This document shows, piece by piece, positions 1 through 11,797 of a DNA stretch of 64,000 bases. How positions within the stretch are numbered: position 1 is the stretch's first letter; each line of letters starts with the position of its first letter. The position numbers and the translations under genes are program-made. The stretch is from Asterella californica (taxonomy: Eukaryota > Streptophyta > Marchantiopsida > Marchantiales > Aytoniaceae). The notes beneath the pieces are model-generated. The model had not been told where the DNA came from. It did not search any database and saw nothing but the letters and a program-made list of their open reading frames with translations. The DNA lies in the NCBI GenBank assembly GCA_036924285.1, contig JAYKYS010000011.1, positions 3,410,001 to 3,474,000 of the forward strand. The letters are read 5' to 3'.

Positions 1-553
1 AGCCTCCGAAACCAAGCCATCGTTTTTATTTTCTTTTTCATATTCCACTTGTCTCTTTCTCTGCTATCCTTGCTAGTTCTTTTGGGATGCATATTTCTCT
101 TGTATATTTATGAAGATGGAGAGGTGGAAAGTTTAATTTAATACCCAACCCTTTTGATGGGAAGAGTTAGTTAATAAATAATGTCACCATAATTTAATGA
201 TTATCCTAAGATAGGGCCCCAGTCTTATGGTTTTGGCAGCGCGGCAGGTCACTCACTTTTGGCAGCGCGGCAGGTAACTGGACTCAGGTAGCTTGTGATT
301 CTGGTAATAATTAAAAGTACAATTTGATTTATAATTATATTTTTATCTAATATATATAATTTTAAAAAACCTAAACAAGAACATCACAACACATAAGAAA
401 AAAATCAAAAGTTATCCTCAAAATAATCCTTGCGTCCATCTCGCCTTGAGAACAAATCCAACTCTCTTTATTTTCTCTTTCCTGTCTCGTTTATCCTCTT
501 CTCGACTATCCTGGACTAGGTGGCTTGGACTGCATATTGACCTCATCTTCTGG
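1..553. other. AT-rich intergenic spacer with short direct repeat
   Basis: No coding region is supported here. A perfect direct repeat of about 18-19 bases (ttttggcagcgcggcaggt) lies at 231 and 257, 26 bases apart. Around 86-128 there is a degenerate copy of the GCATATT/GATGGAGAGG hairpin motif that recurs elsewhere in the window. Confidence 0.6.
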
Positions 554-877
554 CATGCATATTCATCCTCTTCTGAGTTCGGAAGAGAGGGAAATGCATA
601 ACCATTTTATTTAATACCTCACTGAAATAATGTAATCGTGAGTACAACTCCTCGGTTCTGTATCTTCTGAAGCGCGAGAGCCAGCTCATCACTTATGGGT
701 TTTTTCATGCTCTTCCCGTGTTTCCAGGCATGAGGTAACAAATAATATTTATAAAAAATTTTATTTTTTATGTTTATTTTAGTATATATTTTCTGTTTAA
801 CACTTATATATTTTCTGGATAACCATAAACGAGCAAAAGTTCACAGAGTTCATCGTGCATGCATATTGATCCCACGT
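554..877 (-). repeat. Dispersed hairpin-ended AT-rich element, copy A (inverted)
   Basis: Reads as the reverse complement of the elements at about 25.56-25.85 kb and 57.55-57.94 kb. Shared pieces are an imperfect hairpin with GCATATTC and GAAGAG arms at 554-597, the string around cttctgaagcgc near 665-680, acttatgg near 690, an AT-rich core ending in tttaacacttatatattttc, and gagcaaaagttcacagag before GCATGCATATTGATCCC at about 860-877. No protein is encoded. It looks like a small non-autonomous element, possibly MITE-like or Helitron-like; exact ends and target duplications are not resolved. Confidence 0.55.
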
Positions 878-2169
878 CAAGTTCGTGCCGTTGTAAAATA
901 CAAGCGTCAATAAAAGAAATATGCATGGTAGATCAACTTCGGAGAACTTTTGTTTGCTTATCATTATTACAATAAACATAAATATTATATTTAAATGTAT
1001 ATTTAAGTATCAACAAAATTTTATAAATTACAAGTGTTAAATAATAGTTACATCTAGAGTTGCAGAATGATTAACATAATATATAAAGCGAAGACTGAAA
1101 GACACGTTATGAAAACTATAAGTGCGGAATGCTGATAACAAACACATATGAACTTAAACCAAGTAATAAATTTGCATAGTTACCTCCTCCATCAAAAGAT
1201 AGAAGAGATGAATATGCAATATTGAATGAAAATATCATTGAGTGTAGGAATGTTGTTTCCCTCGAAAACATTAAGTATACATGTCTGATTACACAAAACT
1301 ACGGAATGAAATTGGCTTGGACCGAAGGAACCACCCAAAGTGCAAACCCTTACTATAAGGGTTAGAAAGTAGTTATATCATAAAGTGATTTTTAATATTC
1401 AACCTTTAGGGAAAGCAAACCAAAAATCCTTTAAACTTCCGTTGCGGATATATAATATATTTTAAGAGTGATATGCAACTTTAGAGCCAGCGATTGAATG
1501 GGTTAGCACTAATTTTCTCTTTTCTTTCGAGGTGTTGATTGTTTGGTCTTTCATGTCTCTCTTTTTTCTTTTTTTCCGACTTGATGAGTCTTCTTATCCG
1601 TTTGGTATACATTGCATCGCTTTATCCAAGTATATAAGCAAAATTTGGATTGATCACACCCCCAGTAATTTTTTTGTGATTGAGACAAGTCAAGAAGATC
1701 AATGTTGTGTTGATTCTCCTCCTCCCAAATTTACTCCTTAGAAGAAAGTTGTTTTCCTCGATCATCTCGTTCTCTTTTCTCCTCCTAATTTGAGCTCGTC
1801 TAATTCTACTTGCTCGTCCAAATCCTCTTTTGAAGATCGTGTTTAATTTCCTTCATCCTAACACCATAATTGACAACATTGATAAATACATTAGCATGTA
1901 TCGTCATGTAATCTCCGATTTGTTTTTTCAACCCTCTTGAACCATCCTCGGCTTGAAAGAGAACTCTCATATCTTTTCTTGTTTTCTTTTGGCAAAAAAG
2001 TCAACTGCTTCTTGCACAACCTCTCAATATATTGTCAACCTTTCTTCATCTTCATATATTCCAAAAGTTCATCCGCAACTTGAATAAGTAACTCTGTCTT
2101 GAAGATTTCCACAATAAGCTTTCAACCCTAGAAAGTTGAAAGAACTATCTCTCAAACTCCATAAATAGC
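878..2169. other. AT-rich intergenic spacer
   Basis: No gene is supported. One more hairpin-motif fragment lies near 1183-1220 (cctcctccatc followed by gatgaatatgcaa). Short open frames such as 1532-1741 have no recognisable domain and the composition of spacer. Confidence 0.6.
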
Positions 2170-2640
2170 TCAATAAGATGTAAATTTTGTTGGATTCAAA
2201 AATGATTTTTTGGTCGCTCTATCCGAATCTTCCAAGAAATAGTCATGTCGTAATGCTCGTGAAAATGACTCTCAATTATTCCCAAATCGTTTCTTCATAT
2301 TTGTCAGGTTTTTCCTTAGCTCAAACACCACAACGAGTCTAACCTCTCGATCATCTCTTTCTCTAACACTTGACTTAGCTCCATCTCTTTTTCGTATAAT
2401 CTCACAAGTTTTGAGATATCCTTCAAGTCGAACTGATCAAGCTTGTCGATCACTGTTCAAAGCACCTTGATACCCAAATCCTCCTTTTGCATGTTTTCTT
2501 GTTGCTATTGCATGAATAACACCAGGCTTGAAATATTTGTGCAGTTGATGAATCCAACTATATCTCTTGTATCCTTGCTAATCCACTAGTTCCGTCCTTA
2601 GCCATGATCGTATTCGCATTTTCTCAATATTATCATCCAA
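2170..2640 (-). pseudogene. Decayed retrotransposon gag-like relic
   Basis: The minus strand carries broken stretches of gag-like protein. The clearest are FDLKDISKLVRLYEKEMELS (about 2380-2440) followed by EKEMIERLDSL, and EDSDRATKKSFLNP near 2195-2240. They parallel the better-kept gag relic at 18.0-19.3 kb, where the matching pieces read FDNKDVTKYRWEYVREMKL and EEDFDRVTKRKFLDW. Stops and frameshifts separate the pieces, and no protease or RT follows. The retroelement assignment rests on resemblance to plant LTR-element gag and on the second copy. Confidence 0.45.
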
Positions 2641-5600
2641 TTCTCCCAAAACCATTATATATCATTTCTTTTCGATCCACAGCATCCTCTAGAACATCCA
2701 ATTCCATATCTATCGATCCTCATGATTAGTTTCTTGCTTTTCAACCTGACACAACCTTATATTCTATACTTTTCACGTCGAGTTCACCATCTTTCGTATT
2801 GTTGGACGCAAAAGGTGTGTCTGGGAATACACGAGGTATCTAGTTATAAAAAGTGTTTGTGTGATAAAAAATACAAGAAAGAAAGCACGAGTAGGAGAAA
2901 GTAAAATAATCAATCTTAATTTGTAATCCAATTTATTACACTTTTATATATACAAAGGTTTACAAGACATACTTTGGAAGTATGTGGAATCCTCATGTGT
3001 ATCCCAACCCTCAGTTTTATCAACATAGATATGTAGCTCCCTAAATTCTCTATCCAACGGTATCCCAAACCACTCTAAACAGATATCTCTGATAAAAATT
3101 GTGGCCATCCAAAGTATTTGACTTCTCTTGTCAGACAAGTTCTCCACCTGTTTTTGAACCTTGAATCTGTAAATTCCAATAGAAAGTACTCAGAAATACC
3201 TTACACACCCCAATCTGATCTCCACACAAAAATTAACAGCCCTCATAAGTCAAAAATATATTTCAGAAAGAAAAGTGCGTGAGACCTCCTGCAGTTTTGT
3301 TCTCTAGTGCTAAAATCTCCTTGGAACTTCAAGCGATCAATGCTCCCCCAACACAGCTCCAAATCTTGTGATTTGGGTCTCATTGAAAAGTCACAGAAAA
3401 GACTTATCCAACGGTACCAACCACATCTCAAACTGATCACTACAGAAAAAACTGCAACATCTTGAATATTTGATTCGCTCACGAGTTTTTTGTTTTTGAA
3501 GTCTTTTCCCCGCACACTTCAATGAAGTGTGTGAGCCCTCCTGAGCTTCTTATTTCCCAAGGCAAAACATGTTCTGACCACTAAAGTGCACGAGTCCTCA
3601 TGCGCTTTTGATCTCTCAACTAGTAAAGTGCACGAGCCCTCTCACACTTCTCCGATCTTACACAAGAACACATGTTGGTTGACGAGTTCGACCTCGACCC
3701 AATCCGATCCAAAACTATCAAATTTTGGCAAAAATTCGACAGCCTCTCGACGTCTCATCCAAACTTCTTCACTCAATGACCCTCGTGAGATCTCTTTATA
3801 TACTTAAAGCAACCGACTTGAAGGTAACAATTGTCACACCACTTGTCAAACATGCGGTCTGTCACATGTCCATCATGCAACATGTCACCTTTGCCCTAAG
3901 TCTAGTCAATATTCGGACAATAAGCACGTCTTTGTCCATGTCGTAACCAACCAAACCTTGATACGTCATAACAAATCCACATTAGCATTATGACGTATTG
4001 TCATTTTTCCACCTCACCCTTCTTTGTGCCACATCAGCTTTTCCCGATGCCACCTCAACACTCACGATATTGTAAACCCTAAATCTTCACTCACACATAA
4101 ATCCTTCTCTGTAGCTTGGTTCGGTACGACCCAATAACTAATTTTCATCTTCACAACAACCTCTATGCGATGGTGTTGTCAAATCTACATTTCAAGTAAG
4201 TTGTATAGAAATCCTCCCAAACCTTAGTTTCTCATGCAAGTCGATTTATGACACGACACCAGGTGTTGCTAAATGACTAATATATAACGAGCTTTATCTT
4301 CGAGGATCGTATTCTTTGATCGATCAATCAAGTGTATAGGAGAACTTTGTATAAAAAGGATTTATAATTTTGGATAAATTGGTGCACTGTGTCTAAGTGT
4401 CATGTTGTATGAATGATTCAGATCCGTTTACAAGGGACTCTTGCATACTAGTGTGAATCATGAGTAACATTTTGGTGACCATGCTGGAGAACATATCAAG
4501 CGTAATAACTAGTGAGATCTTTAAGTGACGGACCTCGAACGGTCCGTTTGCAACACAAAAGAAGAAGAGATACTTGGATAACTAAGCGAGTGAAGAGAAG
4601 AGAACTTGTCGACTTTGTCGGATGAAGAACCAGAACAAGAAATTGTCAAAGTATACTCATTACAACTTGAAGAACTAGTTTACTTTATCGATGAAGAAGC
4701 ATAACTGCTACAATATAGAGAACTTACGAATAGAATGTCGGTCCTAACTCTCGATACGGATTACATTCTCTATCACCAAAATCCAATCGCGACATGATCC
4801 GTGTACATTCGACTAGGAATTAACAAAAAGAATATAGTTTTATTCTCACTCGCAAACAATTTTTGTATTATTAACATGTTGTTGCATAATCTGAAATACT
4901 ACAACTCTGTTAGAGGAATCTCAAAATTGTTATCCAACTCTATAAAGATTCACAGTGGAATATTGTTATAGATAGAGATCAAACATGAAGTCTTTAAAAT
5001 AGTTCTCAGAAACATATCACAATCAAGCTACTCGTATGAAACAATGTCTGGAGACACGTCAGAAGGTGATGTAAAATCAATTCAGAAGATTGACTTCAAA
5101 GAGTTATGTAAAACATCAACCGGATGAACTTTTCATCAGAAGATCTTGCATGAAAATAAAAATAATCTACATATGGTTGGATGTCTTATTGGTCAAGGAA
5201 GCTGAAAAAAGACTTAAGAGAGAGAAATCTGAGAGAACCACGAGAGAAATTTACTATCCTCCTACAAAAATACGATGAACAACAAGTACTTAAAGAAAAA
5301 AAGAACAGTTGAAATTGAACTGGGCATCAAGTGTTAAGTGGTTCTGAAACTACCATCTCTCGAACTAACCAGGAGGAATACTTTGAACCCACATCCATTA
5401 TCGCACTAAATAAGAGAATGTTTTCATTTTAACTTAAATTTACTTGATCTCACTCTTCATACGTTTTTCTGATTTGATCCCACCCCTCTTAACTTTGTGT
5501 TACTTGACTCCATCTTTGACTGGCTACAGTTCGTTCAGTAGATCAAAATGTCATGTCATCAGAATGCAAGAAATGCATGATAGAACTCAATTATGTATTT

Positions 5601-5670
5601 ACATGAAAAAGTTAATTTGAAATAATTTTACATCAAATATCAACTCAGATTATTCTGATTTATCTTAATG
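2641..5670. other. Intergenic spacer, repeat-derived in part
   Basis: No gene is supported. At about 3510-3650 a phrase near aagtgcacgagccctc repeats three times in slightly different form. The short open frames in this stretch lack domains. Confidence 0.55.
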
Positions 5671-5673
5671 TAA

Positions 5674-5790
5674 TTTCTTTATATAACAATAAACTTGCTA
5701 AACAGACTATCAACAGTCAAAGGTGCTATCAATTCTTTATATAACAATAAACTTGCTAAACAGACTATTACCAGTCAAAGATGCGATCAA
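5674..5790. repeat. 58 bp tandem duplication
   Basis: Two adjacent copies, period 58 bases, contain tctttatataacaataaac, ttgctaaacagactat and cagtcaaag; they differ at a handful of positions (for example caacagtcaaaggtgc versus taccagtcaaagatgc). Non-coding. Confidence 0.85.
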
Positions 5791-8151
5791 ATAATGCAGA
5801 TTTAAGAGGGGTGTAGTAAAGTCTTACAAACCTATTAGGGGTGGGATAAAGTAAAATTATAGTTAAACCACAAGTACCGCTATATTAGCGGTGGGGATCT
5901 CCAGCGCTAATCATTTTTAATCTTTGCTAAGTAAGTTCGACACAGGCGAGGGCCCCGGAGAGATTTGCGCAACGCGTCACCATCGCAGTATAGCCCAAAC
6001 ACTGTGATCTTGGTAGCAAAATGAGCAGAAAAGAAAGAGCTTCAAAATGAGTCCATGATGAGCTCAGGAGGACTACGGACGGCTTCAAAATTATCAAGTG
6101 AATCCCGAGTCACTGAAAATCACAGAAATAAAATATTTTGAATTTTGAAATGTTCTACTACCCAGCATATTTTGTTATAATCACTTACCCTCACGTTACC
6201 ATGAACCAGCAGCTCTTTTGAGACAAGGAGCTCCACAAGGACCTTGGCCTCCGTACTCTGACTGAGAGAAGAAAAACAACTACAGTGAAAAAAGTCCGCC
6301 GCTCTGGAAGTCAAGCCTTTTATACCCCTACTAGTGGTTTAAAGTGGAGAATTGTACGAGCGAATTACGAAGATATAATATGAGAAAACTCCGAAACAAT
6401 CCACGAATACCAACAACGATCTGAATTAGTTCCGCTGCCCAAATACAGCGAATATGAACAGGAGCACGGTAGTCTACATACGCCGTCCTCTGCTCTTCCG
6501 TCAGTGCGACAGAATAGTCAGTCGGTACAGTACGTTCCAGCAGCGAGACAACTAGTTTGTTCCGAGGACTCTTGCCGGAATGGCCGACTGATTATATTAC
6601 TCTGCCATTCTCTCTCTTTCCTTTTCCTTGGACTGACGAGAAAATGCGTCAGTTTCGTCCACTTCACTGACTCACCTACTCGCGCGCATACACACGTCGG
6701 TCTATCACTCCACTCTCTCTACACATATTTTGCCCGTTCGCTGGCTGATTTGCGTAGCTTTTAAAGCGTGTTCTCGATTCCCTCTGCTAGTTAGACTCGG
6801 CTCGACCTTGAGGATGATTTCTTCGGTGGGAACACAAGAGAATTGCTGGAGCTTGCCTGAGAGCTGGATGCTTTCACTTCTTGAATTTAGGAATTATGCG
6901 GAAGGTGTTGAGGGACCAACGAGTGAGGTGGCTGGTGGTCGCGTGGTTTCCTGTAAGCTCTGAAGAGCTTGCGGGCTTTGCAGCTCCGACGAGCAGCAGC
7001 AGCAGGAGGAACAAGTTGAGTGTTGGGAGGTATGGGGGCTCCGAGTACTGGTTTGCAGCTCGTGAGAAGAGGTCAAATGAGTAGTCGAATGACCTGAACT
7101 GAATAAGCGGTGCAGAGGATCCTGGAGGAGCAAAGAGAGAGTTGAAATGACTGTCCGAATGAAACGCCGCTTTCTCCGATTGATTCTGTGATCAAATTCT
7201 TCCGTCTCATGGTTTGTTTTGACGGGATGTGGTTGGACCAAGCGCCCGCCGAGGAAAGAGTGAGCTCTGGAGACTTGCCTGCCGCTGTCGAGTTTTCGGG
7301 TATTTCTTCTACCGAATACAAGGCAGGGTTTAACAGTTCAACAGCTTGAGACCACCCTACGGTTGTCCCCTGCCAAGGCCTCCAAGGTAACCCCTTGCGA
7401 AACTATCCAGGGTGTGTTCATTCGTTATTTGACGTGGCTAATCCTTGGCCACGTCAATCCTTGGCATCTGGCGCGTATGAGTCCTTGTTGCACAGATCAG
7501 TGTGGTCGAAGGCTTGAATACTGATTTTGTAGGAATGTAAGTAGAAGCTGATGATTTTCGTACTCAGTGTAATAGTCGATAGGATTGTCGAACCGTCTTC
7601 CATTATACCCTGTTTTACAGTAAACGATAGCATTCGTTTCTGATATGGTGTCACAGGAGCTTGGTCCCTCATGATTGGATCTTTATGTATTTTACTGGAT
7701 GTGGGGGCGGTGTAACATTGTGCTTGTTTAGTCGCTTTCTTGATGTAAGTAAGCTAACATCCTACCCTGAATTCTTTGGCTAGAGCTAATGACAGAAATG
7801 TTGGTAACACATAATTGTCGGAACCCGCCTCGGTTCAGTCAGCCACTTATGAGACCCCGTGCCTGACTCGAAACGTTCTTCTAAAGTGTCTTGAGTTGAG
7901 GTCTATACAGTACTCAGCTTGCAGATTGCATTCCTGACATTCTGATAAGTTGTCTTCTGTATGATACTCAGAAGAATATCCTGCGCGTACCTTAATGTCT
8001 CATTGTTCTGTACGGCCAGTGACATGTTCCTCTTGTACGTTAGCAGCATGCTTCGTACCCCCCAACCTGTAAGCAAGAAGGGAAGTGAGGGTTAAACAGC
8101 TTGCCTAGCAGATTTCCTTCCACAAGAGCTTCCTCCTTTCGCACTGTTATC
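5791..8151. other. Upstream region of the 8.15 kb gene
   Basis: Composition rises in GC from about 6.4 kb, which would suit a promoter and 5' untranslated region for the gene whose ATG is at 8152, possibly with untranslated exons. No domain-bearing reading frame was found and no transcription start can be placed. Confidence 0.4.
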
Positions 8152-10076
8152 ATGGCGGGCTTGCATGCAAGATCGGCAACAGTGGATCTGGGGAGGCCCG
8201 GAAGGAGTGCAGCTCACACCCGACAACCGTCCGATATCGACAGGTATGTCAAACCCCGCTCAAGCACGGACTGGGATGATTTCGTTTAGATATTCTACCT
8301 TCAGACATCAAATATTGCTTCAGTTTCCAGCATCAGTGATCTGCTCTCGCTAGTTTACTGATATCTTATGAGCGTCACTTATAAACTGTCGTTTCCAGTC
8401 TCTCTCCGGAAGTGGTTGCAGCCCTCCAGTCAACTTTCGGGGGAAAGCTGAGCGAACTGAGATCGAAGGGCTCACTGGAAACGCAAAGGCCGGAGTCGAA
8501 ACCTTCTCCACTTCAGCCACTTCGTCCAGAAGCAGATTCTGAAGAGGTAGACTCGGAGAATGAAGGAACGTTTCTGGTAATAGCTTATGTGGCAGGGATA
8601 TTAGCGTCCATTATAGTTCTTCTGGCAGCAGGCGGTAGGAAAGAGGACCAGGACGAGGATGTGTCGTGCAGAGGTGGAGGAGATAGCAGATGTGTGCGAC
8701 TGTATGGCTACATATTACCCATCGGAGTTACTGGAATCAGCCTCGTTTACGCGCTGGTGCTATCCGTGTTCGATTTATCATTCGGGGTGTACAATGTTCT
8801 TACTACCACGGAGAAATTCTTCCTGGCAGCTACCGTCAGGCTTTCTGATGTCCCGCAACTGGTTCTCGCGTATACTATTGACATTGGCTTCGTGGGAGTC
8901 GCAGTTTCCTTGCTCTGGCTGGCCAAAGCCTCGTCAGTGGATCCATTGTTCACTCTATGCGAGGAAGGTATCAAGCTGTATTGGACTTTAGGGTTGACAA
9001 CAATGGGGACTGTTATTTTCTGGTGTGCAGTGAACTCAATAAAAAATCCAGTGTCTACGCACCTGTTTATGAGAAGAGCTGCAAAAGTTGTATCCATACT
9101 GTTACTTTTCTTCAGCGCGAGCTCTCTCATGTTTCAGATCGTTGCTCCTCCGGAAGCGACTCGTCCATGCCAAGCCCCTCCTAACGACGTGGAATTGAAC
9201 GGGACCGCCACCGAGGATAGCCAGCCGCAGCTGTACTATAAAGGCTGGTTGTTAGAAGTTCCCGACCTAGAATCCAAGCAGGTGCGACTCTACAGTGAAG
9301 CACATCAGTATGATTGGGTCCCGAGCTATGGCGCTCCACGGTGCCCCTTGCGTGAAGAACTTCCTCGATGTAAGCCTCGAGTGAAGCCCGATGTTTGTGA
9401 GGTGAAGGAGGATGATGACCTAGAAATGTGCCCGGCGCGAGGGACATGTGAGGCGAGGTATGGTGAGGGAATGTGCGAAGCCAGGTACGATAGAGGAACA
9501 TGCGAAGCGAGGTACGATCAAGGAGTGTGCGAAGCGCGTTATGACCAAGGAACATGCAAGCCCCGGTCGGATCAAGGAGTGTGTCCCCCGAGGTGGCACA
9601 ACGAAATGTGCGAGTCGGTGGAGTGGGGGGAATGCGAGTGGCCATGGCTTAAAAGGATCGAAGTATACGAGCGCAAGGATAAGTGCCGGTACGATCTTCC
9701 TGTCTGTGACTGGCCAGTGGCCAAGCGGATCCAGGTTTACGAGAGCAAGCAGCTGTGTAAGTATCATTGTCCGAGCTGCGATTGGCCCCTGGTCAGGCGC
9801 ATTCAAGTGTATTCACGAGACGATCGGTGTGGCACTTTGGTGCTTCCACAATGCGACTGGCCCTACTTGAAGCGGATTCAGCGGTACGAAGCTAAAGGGC
9901 GATGCTATCGAAACGACCGACCACAATGTGAGTGGCCTTTTCTGAAGCAGATCCAATCTTACAGGCCGTGGAACTGGTGCTCCGCACTGCATTATCAAGA
10001 CTGTGACTGGGCCGGAAAGTCGAGATTGGTTGAAGCCAATGAACGTGTTAATGAATCTGTTTCGCCACCTGCGTGA
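8152..10076 (+). CDS. Multi-span membrane protein with two families of Cys-rich repeats
   Basis: Two-exon model, 8152-8243 and 8399-10076: donor CAG|GTATGT, acceptor TTTCCAG, codon split AG|T, giving about 589 residues. The family is not recognised. An acidic N-terminal segment is followed by about five hydrophobic spans (near residues 88-109, 133-155, 185-206, 223-245, 260-279). A hydrophilic region follows with six nine-residue repeats of type CEARYDQGV (9447-9608; 27 bp period) and then five to six 24-25-residue repeats of type CDWPLVRRIQVY (9634 to about 10010). The evenly spaced Cys suggest an oxidising extracytosolic compartment with disulfides (inference). No signal peptide is evident. 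The chosen start is the only ATG linked in frame by consensus splice sites. A further open frame with a hydrophobic segment at 10120-10497 might belong to a longer C-terminus. Existence as a gene is likely; function unknown. Confidence 0.6.
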
Positions 10077-11797
10077 CTTGGACGCTGCAAGTAGGTTTAT
10101 CGGTGCCTCTGCTCGCGCAGCACATACAGCCAAAGAACTTTCCTTGCGGAAAGATAAAAGTAGAAAGCATTATTCCGTCAAAGACCCCACTTTTGGTATT
10201 TCGGTAGAACTCTGCAACAAGCACGTGCCTACAGCATTGATTGTAACATATGAAAAGTCCAGCGAATTCCAGCTAGCACTTGAGCAACTGAAGCTGCTAC
10301 TCTATGCGATCTTCTATCCATGCCTGGCGCTTTTCATCATCATGAAATTGTACGGGTCTAATAATCAACGGCGAATTTGGTACTGTCAGAGCAGGGATCT
10401 TATCGTTTCGGGCGGAGCCACAGGAATGGCCTGTGGCTATCGCATAGTTCGCACAGAACCGGCATTGAGTGTATTCTCAACCGGCACGATTTCTTAAAAA
10501 ACCGAGAAACCTAAATGATAATCGGTTTAAAACTGACACCAAAAACTGTTTTCTTCAAGAATAAAGAGACAGCTATTTTATTTAACCGGGAAGATATTCT
10601 TTCAAGCCGCCTTCTGTTTATACCGGAACCATGCACTGTATACTCGCACTTACAGTAAGTCTTCCGGTTAGCGCAAGCAGCTGCGATGGTACTTTCAAGT
10701 TCAACTTTCTGTGCACTGTCCGGATATGCCACGTCTTGTTTTGCGATTGCAAATCTGGTCTTCTCCCACGCAAGCAGGAAAATCCACCGCCTGAGTTGTA
10801 ACTGTTGTTCTTCCGACGACGCCGGAAGTAGATTAGATTGTACGACAATTCACTTCCGTATCATGCAAAATACAACTTTCTGTACCAGCTTCTGTTTGCA
10901 GTTTTGCCATGTCCAGTCGCTGTATGGTAAGATTTAAGCCTCCGCATTTGTTCTAATACATGCCAGCGCTGTTCCGTTTCGTCAGCTTTCGTCAATCATA
11001 TCGTCCTGTCTCAAAGTTCATACGATCAAGAGTCTGCAATGAAAGGGTGCCAAGATAATTGATCTCGAAGGAGTCTCATAACTGCAGCGTGTAACTATGA
11101 GGTCTGAAATTCCACAATCGGCATTGTAAACAACCAACAATCTTTCACCACAACAACCCACGACCCTAGTGGACGCTTACGCGAGTGAATCGACTCTTGA
11201 CTCAGGATATAAGATCATGAGCACTGAACAGACAAGATACAATATGAGCAAATTTCCTCGTCCACTGCAGATATAAAATTTCACTGAGCCTCCCAAGCAA
11301 GGTTTGCTTACTCGAGGGTCATCAGCCTGAGCCAAACTTCGGCTTGTGCTTGCTTACTTGTTTAATCGGCAAAACCATTACAGAGGTAATGGGAAACAAT
11401 ATTGGACTGCTTAACCGGGAAAGGACTTACAAGTTGAGGAACAAGTCAACTGTCTGTGAAACTCAGTAAGGGATTCCTACCTAAAGAGTTGGTTTCTGGC
11501 AATTGTTCTAAAAGGCCAGAACCGTTAACTGGACTGGACTGAGGAATATGACCTTACCTGCATAGCCACGCAGATGTGTCCAGACGTTTCTACACCTCAG
11601 TTATTTCGCCTAACAATGAATGGATTCCCTTCGGTCACCCTTGGGAGCCGGGTTTTGTAACAGCCAGCAAAGAATAATTCGAAACCTAAAATCTTACAAG
11701 ATAACTCATCCGGCGACAAGATTGATGTTCCGACGCAATCTCCACCATGGCTGCGAGGTGCACTCGCTTCAGAAAACGGTACAGAGCTGAAAAGGGA
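10077..11797. other. Intergenic region downstream of the repeat-protein gene
   Basis: From 10077 to 10497 a second frame stays open and encodes a hydrophobic stretch (LLLYAIFYPCLALFIIMKLY, about 10300-10360), which could be a missed last exon of the preceding gene. Beyond 10500 nothing coding is supported. Confidence 0.4.

Noticed and set aside
5791..8151. Several 60-115 codon frames at 6.5-7.3 kb as genes
   Set aside because: They overlap on both strands, lack domains and sit where a GC-richer 5' region of the downstream gene is expected.
9181..9870. Overlapping frames on both strands across the Cys-repeat array
   Set aside because: In a 27 bp repeat every frame free of a stop in one unit stays open, so these are by-products of the repeat. 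The CEARYDQG frame is the one joined to membrane spans and a spliced ATG.
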